NCBI GenBank assembly: GCA_017562135.1
Contig: QEYB01001046.1
Location: 3,534,001-3,598,000 of the forward strand
DNA: 64,000 nucleotides
DNA from: Dipylidium caninum
Taxonomy: Eukaryota; Platyhelminthes; Cestoda; Cyclophyllidea; Dipylidiidae
Direction: 5' to 3'
The translations under genes and the position numbers were made by a program. The notes beneath the pieces are model-generated. The model was not told the origin of the DNA, did not search any database, and worked only from the letters and a program-made list of their open reading frames with translations. This document shows positions 9,301 to 21,603 of the stretch, piece by piece. How positions within the stretch are numbered: the stretch's first letter is position 1; each line of letters starts with the position of its first letter.

Positions 9301-12300
9301 TGTCTGTTGATATTTTCATATTCTAGACTTGAACAACGGTGCTTGCTGGCCAGACTAGTCTCCCAGTTCTCATTACTTCAAAATAATCTACAAATGCTTC
9401 TTTTCAAATTGATCCAAGGTGAGACCTTCTAAAAGATTTCCAATTTAATCTTACACGTAATTATTTGACATTTCCCCGATCTCTTACGTTTAAATTTCCA
9501 CATGGGAATATTGCCACCGATGATAACAGGGCGTCGTCCATGCTGCATTGCAGATGAATCATCCACTGAACTCGGCAACTTCGCTATAGATGTGCTTCAA
9601 CGGGCCGCCTGTGTCAATAGCACTATCCTCAGCAACCTTTTCACCGTACTCTTCCAACGTTGTGAGAACTCAATCAGCCTCGCTCCTGGTTAGTGGTTTC
9701 ATAGCCAAAATTTTACTTGTTTTTGCTTAAAATTAAGAATTGTATTTTATTTTCAGTCGTTCAAATGGCCTCTGCGCTGCACTCGGTCACTAAGTCACTG
9801 CGAGAATTCGATGTGGATAAGTTGATTCTTTTGGCATCGCTTCTGCAAAGCCGATCAACTGAGATTATGCTTGTGACGGGACGTGTGATAAACAAGCTGT
9901 TTATTAAGGAAGCCAAAACCTGTTTGATTGACCTTTTGACCTCCATACGTCTGATTGTTTCGGGTCTATCTGAGGAGTACGTTTATTGTTAATTTTAATA
10001 TCCCGATATGAGTATAATGACAATTTGCCTCCAATAATGCTTTCCTTACATCCTTTTCATTTTCCGCTACCAAGTCTACCCAGCTTTAGTATTAATAGTG
10101 AGACGCAAGCAGAATGCGCTACCCTATAAAAACAAGTTGTTCCGGCGAATATTTAATATTTTGCCACATTTCTTATTCCAGATATTTAAGGGGTGACGGG
10201 CGATTTGCGTAAATTTTTCTTCTAACTGATAGCGAAATGACTCACATTTATATTTTTCGTAAAAATGATGACTTCGGATCGTACTTCCGCAAGTCAACTA
10301 TTATGTTGATTTGTTTACTGTGTAAAGTTGCACGATCGGTTATCTCCCATTTTACCTTTTCGTGTTACCGTAGTCTGTAGAACAAGTGCAAGTTAATTTT
10401 GCGTATAATTGTTGTCTCCCATTCATCCTTAAGGTCACATTGATAACCCCCATCTTTGCGACCTAAAGAGGCTGTCTTTTTCAGTACGATTGGGTCCCAT
10501 TGTCGTATGTATATGTAGTCGGGGTATGTACCGTTACCCCTACTTTTTTGTTGTTCTGCAGCATTTTTATTTTTGGCCACAGAAAAAATTTTAGTTAAAA
10601 ATTAGTTAGTTAAAAATGGGTAGAATAAGCCATATTTCTAACTCTTCCATTCAATTGTGCCTGTCCATCTATTTTAGGCATCAAATTGAAGTTTTCATCT
10701 TCTTCGAGAGTGCTACAAAGACTTTAGAGGCATGCAATCTGTATTTCTCAAAATATGCTCTTCTGTTCGCATATAAAACAATGTTTTTTTGTAGCCCTCG
10801 AATCTATATGTCGGTGCTCTTCTAAATTGTGCGGTTATCTCGGTTCTTCGTCCCACAGTGCGTTTAAATTCACCTTGCAGTCCAAGTTTCTGCTTCCCTT
10901 CATTACAGAGACCTTTCCTTCATTCTTCAGTTGCACGATATCCCATTGAGTGATATTGTCAGTTCGTTAGTCAACTATTTCAAGATTTTCATATCCGATC
11001 GACACTGCGCAAATTCGGCTCTGTCAAATATCGCCTTCAACGAACTTTGCGTATGTGCTGCTACATTAATCAACAAATTTCCCGACACCGGTACAGTTGA
11101 TTTTTAATTCTCCTGAAAGCTTCAGTATGAAATATTATTCAAGCAGCTGAATATTGTCTCCGCTGGCACTCGCCTTTAAATCTTCCGTTACTGTATTTAA
11201 AAGGGTTTGAGATGAAGAGTACGGTCATCTGAATACTAACAAATTGGCAAACTATTTTTCGCCTGTTTATTTATGGTCGTATCATCTGTCCGCTCCTCCG
11301 TTCGTGTGTTCTTTACATCCGTCCAAAACGGTCAAAGTAACTTGACCGCAATTTTAACATTCACTTCTACCTCAGCGTTCTAATTAAGGGAAACCGACTT
11401 TTTAATCCTGTAGTTTATCGAGATATCATGCATTAGTAGCTTGACCTATTTTCCGTGAAGGAATTTGTTTTGATGCAATTTTTTTAAACAGAAGTACTTG
11501 AAGGCCACAAAGAAATCCTCGACTTATTATTGAACGACAGAAAACTCGAACATTCCAGTGTCGCATTTGTTCCGGCCTCTCGTTTTATAATCCTCACCCT
11601 ACGGAGCCTTTTGGTCTCTCAACTCAATCCTAGCTCTGCTCGGCAACAACTCTTACAACGCCTACTCAGCATCCTCCTGAACACGGACGTTACTCGTCCT
11701 GATGATGGTCTTCAACGTGCTTGCCTCCTCCACTCCATCCACCTTCTCCTGCCTCTCCGGGTTCTTAAAGAGGATAGTCTAAGGTCGGACGACGAGATTG
11801 GGTCGCCGTCTCTGAAAGAGGAAGTATTCCACTGCCTGATGAATCCGCTAGCCTTGCAAAAGTGTTTTTGTATTGTCGGACTGCGTTTGCGTGCTGCCTG
11901 GCAACAGTTACGAGTGTTCGTCTCTCCCTCCTCTGAGGAGGCTTCTCTAGAAGGTTCGCCTTTTGCATTTTCCGTCCATTAATCCTTATTCACGTTTCTA
12001 TGCTTTTTCTAAATTATCTGTCCTTTAGCTCCCATTAATGAAATGCTACAGTCTGAAATACACAATATGGCCGCGCGTGCACGTTAACATATATGGGTTT
12101 TTCTCTAATTTCTTATTCCCTTTTCCGCCTTCTGATAGATGGCGCTTGTTTTTATACAAACAAAAACTATATCCCATCTACTCTAAATCCTATTTTCTTT
12201 CAACCTCATTTACCTGTGGGCGCCGAAGAAGCTGTCAATGACAAAACCTACAATCTCTGATACCAAAATGGAAAGTTTCTTTGCTTTGAATCTAGTATGA

Positions 12301-14933
12301 AGGTGTTCGACTCTACGAAGCCATGTCTGCCCCCAGAAGACGGTCATGTCTTGAGTGCTCTGTGCCTTCATATATATCAAGTCCAAGTGTGCGTCCGTTT
12401 TCCGTTGATTCCCAGGTTAATTCTGTGGCAGATCCCCATAACTAGGTATCTCCTTTTGAAAAGCACACTATCCTCCTCCTTATTCCTCTTCATTTACGGT
12501 CATTCAGTGCACATTTCTTGCCTAAAATTGGAGCAAGGACGAAACTTGCATGTTTGCATATGTCAATGCCTGTATTTCCCGACCGTGGTGTGTCTCAGAC
12601 TTATAAAAGCTAAATAGAAAGCTTTTTGTTATATGGTGGCTACATTGACATGGCACCACATCCTATTCCTATTCGAGCACTTAGAACCCTCATTTCTCTC
12701 GTCTCTTCAACAGATCTGCTATCTTCGTGTATAGGCGTATTATTTAAGTTTCAAGCATTATTATAACGTCTTTCCCTCGCAAAAAACTAAGATAGCACTA
12801 TAATTACATGCCTGCGTTTAGATTGATATTCTGTAAGTTTAGTAATAAAATGAGAAACTGCACTAGTTTAAGCCACTTGTATTACTGGTTCTAGCGCATT
12901 CACATTGCCTCAAGGGCCGGAATTTTCATACTTTTGCGTATCGTTCGTAAGTATCCACTTAGAGTTAATCGAGCTCATGCCAATAATTTCCTCCGCGCCC
13001 TCTTAAAAATATTTAGCTTTTAGTGTCACTTCATTTACGCACCACTTTAACAACTTTTACTTTAAGAAGATTTTGACATTTCCACAGTCGTCTCTCGATT
13101 TTTGCTAATTGCTACTAAGCCATTAATTTTCCTTTTTGCATATAATTGCGTGGGTATATGACAAAAGTTATGCAGACGGACAAATGGTCATTAGTTTTGA
13201 AATACCTCATATTAGACTAATAGATCCCTCTTGTACTATTTTTTGTAAGCAATTCAAGGTGCGGATTCCATTATTTGGTTCTAGTATCCGAACATTCATA
13301 ACTGTTTTGCGAGGGAAGGCTTAATTTTCTGGTTCCATTTTTAGTCCTTATCTACTTCACACCCAGACTGATTAGTCTTTTCAAAATCTCTTTCAGAGGC
13401 CTTCCTTCACGGCTACCTCCGGTTGGTCTCGCTTCTCCCTGGAAACAGCGTTGCCAACTATGTCTCAGACGTAAGTGTCAAACTTGTCAACTTATTTAGC
13501 TCTGTCCTGATTGCAAGTAAGCCTCCGGAAGTTCGACCTTTTACTTCTACTATTAGCTTGTCAATGAATACCACTTCCCCTGAAGTCTCCACGACAGCAA
13601 TGTCCATGTATCCGAATCTCAAGGTAATTTAGGTTTCATAGGCGTCGCAATATGGTCTGAATTGCCGTCAAAACACCGAGTGCCAGTTCGACTAGAAAAT
13701 TCTGCCGATTTTATAATTTGCATCTCAGATAGAAATTATTCTAACATTTGAAAGTAGCGCTAATTTGAAGGATTACACTTGAATAAGCTAGTGGCGGCAG
13801 GTAGATTAATCGCCTCTGTTCCACCGTAGGTATACTTCTTTATGATTTCTATCAAAACTCCTTGGTTTTATAATTTATTTGTCCGACTGGTATCTCGACA
13901 TCTTTCTATCTTGAGTTTGTTATTTTTCTACACTATTAGCCTTGATTTCATTTTGTGGGTTTGGGGGAAGAAGGGAACTAACAGCGATTTTTTGAATATG
14001 CTGACTGATTGTAGGCCCTGGAGACTGCGGTGTTAGGAGTGATCAACGACGGCCGATACGAGGTGGGACCGCTGACTTTAGCGCTGAGTTTCCTTGTCAT
14101 CTCTAGGCTAGCCGCTCTTCACCCCTCCACTTGGTTTGCTCTTCTCTCCTCTCCCGCCACGGCCGATAGCTTTCTAGAGAGGCTTTCTCACCTCCGAATC
14201 ACTCCCACGTCTGCCGACTCGGTAGGTTTTGCCGCTACTTTTCCCTCTGCTCCACGCACCTGTCGTAACTTAGTATGACTCGTTATTTTTGCTGCTCACC
14301 TTTAATAGCTCTTTGCTTGCATCGGATGCATATAAAACCCTTTGTATACTTTTTTCCAAATGGGGGCTGATCTTAAATTTGCAGCATTCTCACTTTAAGC
14401 CTGCTTATTGCTGTGTTTCGTATATCTCTCAGGTGCTTACGTACAACTATTGCCGTGGTTGTTTGTACTAAACCCACATACTGGTTTTTGGCAGATATGT
14501 GTATTTCTAAATCATCTGAGTCCCCTTTTTACAATAATTTTGGATTCTTGCATGTCTGTCGAAAATAAAACACAGCGTTTTTGTTTGAAAAATCGAAGAA
14601 ACCATTATATTTGATCATCTTCACTCCAAACTGCTGCATTTTCCTATATTTTTAGTTTTATATTCCCTTGAAGATTTCTTTCATACTCGATGACTAAGTT
14701 CATTATCCTGTTCCCCAAATTAGTTAGTCGGTGTTGCGCCTCTGCGTTTCAATTTGGCCTGCTGTCTGCACCTCCTGACAGGCCTTCCAATTGAGTTGAA
14801 ATCCCGCTATTATGACGATATTCGATACCTCCTTGAGCAGCTGCTAGATGATGACTGCCAGTCAGTGCGACTGCAAGCGGCCCGGGCGTACCATGGTTGG
14901 TGTCGTGATGCCTCATTTAAGATCGGAACTTAG
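6357..14933 (+). CDS. MMS19: MMS19, cytosolic Fe-S cluster targeting factor (HEAT-repeat)
   Basis: MMS19 is the HEAT-repeat adaptor of the cytosolic iron-sulfur assembly targeting complex; it delivers clusters to DNA-repair and replication enzymes including XPD, FANCJ and polymerases. Exons seen: about 6436-6524, 6581-6999, 7222-7528, about 7722-7809, about 7904-8190, about 8697-8968, about 9520-9687, 9757-9977, about 10928-11092, about 11492-11955, possibly 12030-12081 and 12139-12230, 13396-13623, about 14015-14222 and about 14733-14933. N-terminal MMS19 motifs: EVDFYVSRFVLCDPNLI (human EVVHLILFYENRLKDHHLV), GEKDPCCL (human GEKDPRNL), YFPVDYAP (human YFPIDFTP) and LLLPLLLEKS (human FLLPLLIEK). 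The C-terminus LLTGLPIELKSRYYDDIRYL...DDDCQSVRLQAARAYHGW matches the human end LTRLPTPVLLPYKPQVIRAL...DDKKRLVRKEAVSARGEW. The first exon (MQLLSLIESLRQ, ATG 6357) is uncertain. It is convergent with PPP2R3. Confidence 0.9.
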
Positions 14934-15883
14934 CAAATCTCCCCAATCCTCATCCCTTCAATCCCTCTACTCTTTCCTGTTTATCTATTGCATCGATAAG
15001 TAATGTCATCCTATGGAGCACCATGAAGTAAATCACTTTGAGATAACCTCAATCTAATTAAATTATTTTTCGAATTTGCGGTGGGACTTTATTTGGCGTT
15101 CTAGACAAGAAAGACTCTCCGTACCTCTGATTATGAAGGGGAATACTAGTTTGAATTTGCTAGGCAGCTTTTTTATTTACATTTTTAGGAAAAGAATGAA
15201 AGCGAAGTAATGAGACACCAGCTGCCTTAGTGAGATTAGCGGGTGGTGGGATTGGTGTGGAGGCGTGAAAGAAGGGCGGTGCACCCAAATTGGGCCCGGT
15301 ATAAAGCCGAACAGGTAGCAATGTGGCCCATAAGACAGCGGATTCACTGGTGCCTTTTTCACTGAAAGACCATGTGCGGTTGGGGTTCGATATCATGGCT
15401 TTGTACACGGGAGAGGAAGAAATTTGTAAAACGAGTACTATGTCAGGGAGGGTGTGGACAATTTACCACTATCCACGTGCGAGCGATGCGTTACGTGTTG
15501 AGCGGCCCAAGAATGGAGAGGGCAAAGGGGAGTCCTCCAGGCACACCAGGCTCCAGACTTTTTTACCCTTTCCGAGCGTATAAGAATTGATCAATTGGAT
15601 CAAAACGCCAGCAGCAATTAGTCCTTAACTTCATTTACTCAAGTGCAGGAGGTTATGTATGGCCGTAAAAAAGGCCCCATCAAACGACAAGTTTCATGAC
15701 ATCAGTAATGAAACGTTATAGTCAACTAATTCGGGCTTACGGAACTGGACGACCAGAATGAATTCGTTCGCCTAGTCGAACGGCGTGAATGCAGGGGAAT
15801 ACACGTAGACGTGGCAAAAAATGGTAGTGATGAGATGGGCTCGAGAGAGGGTATTCATACAGAATTGAGCGGGTGCTATTCGT
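14934..15883. other. Convergent region between MMS19 and PPP2R3 stops
   Basis: This interval holds the 3'UTRs of two convergent genes. On the minus strand AATAAA is at 15177-15172, about 700 nt after the PPP2R3 stop, and could end that transcript. The middle part (15200-15590) is more GC-rich than its flanks and has short open frames on both strands that show no recognisable domain. A tRNA-promoter-like pair of boxes at 15323-15392 is listed separately. Confidence 0.45.
15323..15392 (+). repeat. Possible SINE with tRNA-like promoter boxes
   Basis: TGGCCCATAAGACAGCGG at about 15324-15341 resembles a pol III box A (TRGCNNAGYGG with spacing differences), and GGGGTTCGATATC at 15382-15394 resembles box B (GGTTCGANNCC, with one mismatch near the end). 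They are about 60 bases apart, as in tRNA-derived SINEs. The stretch does not fold as a functional tRNA that I can see. Low confidence without a genome-wide copy count. Confidence 0.25.
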
Positions 15884-18800
15884 CTACGTGAGTTCATTCG
15901 TTCCCTCAGCGACGATAGCGCTAGATTGAGCAAGGACGGAGGGGGAAGACTCTGGGGTTTCCATGACCGAGGGTGAAGAGGCTTCTCCGAGTACGGCGGA
16001 TTTCTCTGAGGACGATACGGTTAACGCTTCAGTCTCAGCACAGTGAACTGGAGAAGAGGCAATAAGATCTTCTTCCTCCTCATCATCATCATCTCCGCCG
16101 CCGGCTCCGCCACCGCCATTCTCCGAGGCGATGAGCATTTCGTAAGTATCCGAGGCATAGCGATCCCAATCCGATACCTCTGTCAGCCCTTCTTCGATAG
16201 CCTTTAACCAAGTAATTTATTCATGATAGAGGGACAAGTACTTAACTCCAATAAATCCTATTCACATAATGACGCCTGATAGCTCAGGCGTCCTGATTAA
16301 GTAAATACAAAAGGACGGAATTTCCATGAGATGCATCGTTTGTTCCAGTCTTTTTATTTGTAAATAATCGTACTTTTCATCGGAATCAACTAATATCTTA
16401 AAATCAAAAGTGTTTGGAATGTTTGTCTCAATCCATGGAAGTTTTTTGATTGTACATTTATGAATATTCCATGGGCTTCTGTCTTAGTGGCTTATAAAAT
16501 CTTTTCAGCATACTTCACCCTAGGTTTGGACGCAAGTCAGACAGTTGAAATTTTACATACTAAAGATTCAGCATCATGAAATTCGTTGATGAAAGACAAC
16601 ACATGCTTAGGCACCCATACAGTTTGTTCGTAGGCGGATGCATGAATACGCACACACGTACATAAACATGCAATAAATTGCTGCACGCTACTGTAGACAA
16701 GATAGGTACGCATACGGTAAAGATATTCTGTTTTATCCCCTTACCGGCATAGTACATTGTGAATGTAACGATTCCTAATCTAGAGTACCATAGAATGATT
16801 TCTAAAAAAAGTTTTATTGTGCTTTCATAATTATTAGGCCTGTAGTAATGCAAAGAAATCTTAATCTCAACGAAATTGGTACTGAACACGTCGAGCTTGC
16901 GAGTCCTTTTTAAGTGGCCAAAAATATCCGTAAGGAGGAGGGAACTCTACCTGGAGGTTGGAGAAGGGATCCCGCTGTTCGTGTTGAAGATACTTAGGCA
17001 GATTGAAAAAAGTATCGAAGAAAACAGGACAAAGACTACACTTTTTTAGATCGGAGAGACGGATCTTATCGGGAAGAGCAGGTCGGACCATGTCGAGGCA
17101 TTGGCAGAGGCAGTCCTCCAGTGTCGGCGGTTCGATGCCCATTTCCTCCATCCTAGCCGACTGCTCGGAGTAGAAGTATTCCAGTTCATACAGCGAAAGT
17201 ACTCCATCACCGTCCAGATCCATACATCGAAACCAGTATTCAATACTACCTCGCACAAAAAAATTAAGGAAAAGTTGAGTGTTTACAAACACTTTGAGAT
17301 TTAATTACGTTCGCGCAAACTTTTCGGACATCCTTTATGTTCTTCCAGAAGTCGGAAATAAAATGATTGATATCATTTGCAAGTCACAATTTGTTTAGTT
17401 ACTGGAATGCGATTTTTGGAAAGAGGTACATGCAAGGGCGATTATCGATTTCATTAAAAAGCATGTTAACAGCCGATATGTGTTACATCAAATATAAAGC
17501 CGAAGCCTTATTGAAATGACACATCGTCAATCGCTTTAGGTGCATGAGTGGTTAATCTGAGCTGAATAACACAGGCGAGGAAGTTCGTCGGGGAAAAACA
17601 AGCAAACTTGCATCTTGTGCTCATCCACTTCCCTTCAATGGGACTTCGCATATGGTTATCGAATTCGGCGGATTGATGTAATAGGATCATGTGTTTTGCG
17701 TTTGATAAGAACAATAGTTATAGGAGGGGAAGGGAAGAGAAGAGAAGGGAAGGGGAATGTACGTATGAATGTATGAGACAAGAGTAGGGTGAAATTTATA
17801 CGTTCTCTAGATGAGGTTGCATATTGCCTGCGGGACTAAAAGTAAAACGTCTATAGAAATCGTCCAACATGGGAAGCGCCATGGCATTACACGAAACTGT
17901 GAATGTTTGATTTAATGACGACTCCTCAACATAATTATGTGTCCGAAAGCAGAATCGTCCATTCACATGTGGAAGTCGACTGCCGTATGGCAAAGTTTAG
18001 AACTGATAAAAGAGATTTACAAGATTTATTACTATGAAAATAAGAAATGCGATCATCTATAACCAATGGAGTAGCAACAGCAAAAATTTTATAAAGAACC
18101 GATGATTTATTGGCTCTCAATGCATATCTCCAACGAAAATCATCAGTTCACACAATAAGCCGTAATAACCTTATGCTATACGAATGAAAGACTGTCTTGT
18201 ATTGATGCAAAAAAGTAATGTTAACTTTGTCATATTAAAAAATTCTACCGTACGATAATCGGTATGAGGATATTCCGATTAAATTTGGACCTTCTTTTCC
18301 AAGCAAATCAAGCACAGACGTGGTGGGGGAAATCAATGCTAAAAAATCGGTGGTACAGGGGAGAAAAAATATAGACAAATCCGTGATGGAATATATGGCA
18401 CCACCAAAATAGGTGATATTTAATTGAAGAGGGATTAAATTTACCTTCGTGGATGCCGTTTATCCTCTTCTGCCAGAAGAAACCATACGAAATCAGAGTA
18501 AGACATTGTGCCTTCTTTGAAAGAAGTTCCGCTAAAAGAGCACAAGAATGCAACTCATTCAAAATGATAGTTAAATGGTAATAAATAGCACTTGGCAAGT
18601 ATCTCGATCAAAGACTAAAGTGTAAAAAAGGTGAAAAACAGAAGTGGATTCTAGTTCCGATGGAAGAATAACGATGTGACATTATTGAACTTTGATACGT
18701 AAGTATGTAAGTTCTGAGGTAAAAGAAGTACTATTCTGTGAGGGCAAGAAAGCAGGAAAGAGTAAGAACTCACCGCGTAACCGCACCGCTAAAAATTCGG

Positions 18801-21568
18801 TCAATCATACGTTCTGAGATAGCTAGAAAAAGTAAAGTATGTTTAATAATGGCAAAGATATCTCCAATCATCAAACAAACCTGGATTATGCAGTGAATCA
18901 AGGCAGTTCGAAGCAAAAATTTAGAAATAAGAGCAGTATAAAATCATTAAGCATCTCAAATGAGTCCTACCGTAATTGTTATGTCTTGAGAGATCAGCCT
19001 TGCTGATGATGAGATCGTGATTGGTGTCCAGTTCCCAGAACTTGCAGTAGATGACGTAGAAGTGCTCGTAGGAGAAGTACTGTGTGACGAGATTGATATC
19101 CTCTTCTGTCTCAAGACTAGCTAGGACGTCGAGGAAGTTGGAGCGCCGCAGTTCACCCAGACTGATCCGTCCTGACCAGGAGGTGTTGGCACAGAAGAAG
19201 ATTCGGGAAACAACAGTCGTCACGTAGCGGGCGTGAAACTCTGGCGCCGCTTGCAGGAAGGTCAGGCTCGGGTGCGTGTCTACCACATCCTGCAGGACAT
19301 AAAGCACCATGTTAAAATCTTTTAAATTAACCCTACCAAGCACTACTGTCACGATGTAAAGCGCCCCACAGATAAATTGAAAAAATATCAATTACAATTC
19401 TTTCGGTGGCAGTCTTCATTCCACTCACTCTCATTTCTAGATACCTGATAGTTTTCAATCATTACATAAGCCCAATACAGGAAACAAAGGATATATATAT
19501 ATATATTGTATATTGGAAAAAAAATTGCTTTTGCAAGGCTACTCGAAAACTTAAGAGAAAAAAAGGGCTCCTTTGAGCTTGCGATTGGTGAAAAATATTG
19601 GCACCTGCTAAGCCGAGGTTATAAAAACACTATTTACAAATAAAACTTAGAAACCAACTGCGCTAAGAAATTGTAGAAATGGCGGCGCCTTAAAAAGGAG
19701 CCACGCACATTGAGGCCCCCGATGCAAACACCATAGATTTCTTATGAGTGGATTAAGGGGCCATGTAAAGTAGAAATGATTGTTTTAATTGTAGATTAAG
19801 TGCTTAGCACAAAGCTAAGACCGATACAGAGGTACCACGGAGAGGTCTCAGGAGGGTTTCCGGAACTCTCTGAATAGATTTAAATAATCTTCTCTCCACC
19901 ACCATAATTCACCTCAAATTGCGGTTTTAACTAAAGTTGCTGTATCTATTTTCTTTAGATACCAAAGATTCGAGCCAAAAGGCAATAACGCATTCTCGTT
20001 GCCACAGATAAATGGTGTATAAGACCCAACTGAATCAGATTTATAAAAGGGAAGCTAAAGTTGATAAGCAAGAGGAATTTTCTTACGAAGTGTTATGTTA
20101 AAGTGTCTAAAAATATTTAGTCTTCTAGAAAAGCACATACAACTTGATAATTGCCTTAAACTAGTGAGCTGAGCTTGGCAAGCGGAATTTATTGGGAGCA
20201 GTTCATTAGTAAGCGGCCTGTCCGTAAAAGAATAGGAAAGACAACCTAGTGAAGGTGATGAGACCTGATTAACCAGACCAATTTCCCGTCTCACATATTT
20301 TATCCAACTGAATGAATGGAATAAGCATGGTAAAAAGAAGTAAGAGATCGTAATTTTTCTTAATGGAAATTAAAAGAAACAGTCAGTATCAGTTTCTTAG
20401 TTTTTTCCTCATTTTTGGGATACAGACAATTTTTAATAAAAAGAAATTGAGGAGTGAGAACATAGGTGGGAGAATAAGCCACTTAACCCGAAGGAACAAG
20501 GCCATAATTGCAACGATACGATAGACAATCAAAGACCTGAATTGCAGCTATTCTTAGGTCTTTTGCAAGCGACGACTAAAGGTCTTTTGCAAGCGACGAC
20601 TAAAGGTCTTTTGCAAGCGACGACTAAAGGAAAGATTCGACCAGAGACAAATTCATTCCAAGTAGGAAGTCATACAGTCTAACAGAAAGTGCTAATCGCT
20701 ATATTTTTTCTCCGGAATTTTCATACTTAGATTCTACTCTGCTAATGTAGACTCCCGGAACTTTCAAGGTGCATATAAAGAACACAAAAAAGTTTTTTTC
20801 TCAAGTTTCTTGCCTAAGCACACCGAGTAGACAGAGAGGAATAGGAAATAGGTTTCGGGAAAAATTGATTACGCAAACCCTTGAACGATAGTACAAAATG
20901 AGTTTCTCAAGTTATATGCTTAGTACAAAATGGAATCGACGAGAAAGGAAGGTAACAAAACCTGTCATTACTTTCGCAATAGCTGGCTAGAGTTTGGTGT
21001 AACGAAGAGAGGGCAGACAGGAATTTGAACACTCACTTGTATTATCGGCCAAAAGTCTTCGGGTATAAGATACTGGGCTTTGCCTCTGGTCAGCAAGTAG
21101 ATGAACTGCGATGCAGTATCTGGGCAGATCTCCAGGACCCTAAATAGGAAGTGTAAATAAATAGTATCTGCATTGGAAAGTTGTCAGGGCTATTTCAATA
21201 TCGATCGTAGAGTGACATTTGAAAATATTCGGACGTACTGTGGCGAGAGATTTATGTTTATTTTGAGCAGACAACTCGAGTGTGCTGTAATAAGGGTCAA
21301 ATGGCAAGATCGAAAGATGATAAGAGCAGATTTTGGACTGAGGACAGCTACTTAAATATGCACTTGGCCACCATAATAGCGGCAAAAGAAGGTGAGAGGA
21401 GGAGGAGCTGAGGAGCCGAGGAGCCGAAAGGAGGACTTACCTGCGCCAGAGGGATAGAATCGCCTTGACGGAGACAGCGGTAGAGTCCTTTTCCCCACCC
21501 GCAGCCGTGAAGAGCGCCCGCTTCCAGTAGAGGGGACAGCCGCAGGCCTGAGCACGCGCGCGGGCATT

Positions 21569-21603
<35 letters not shown>

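Noticed and set aside
12297..12617. 106-codon plus-strand frame inside MMS19
   Set aside because: Falls between MMS19 blocks; no HEAT-like pattern, no usable splice signals at its ends.
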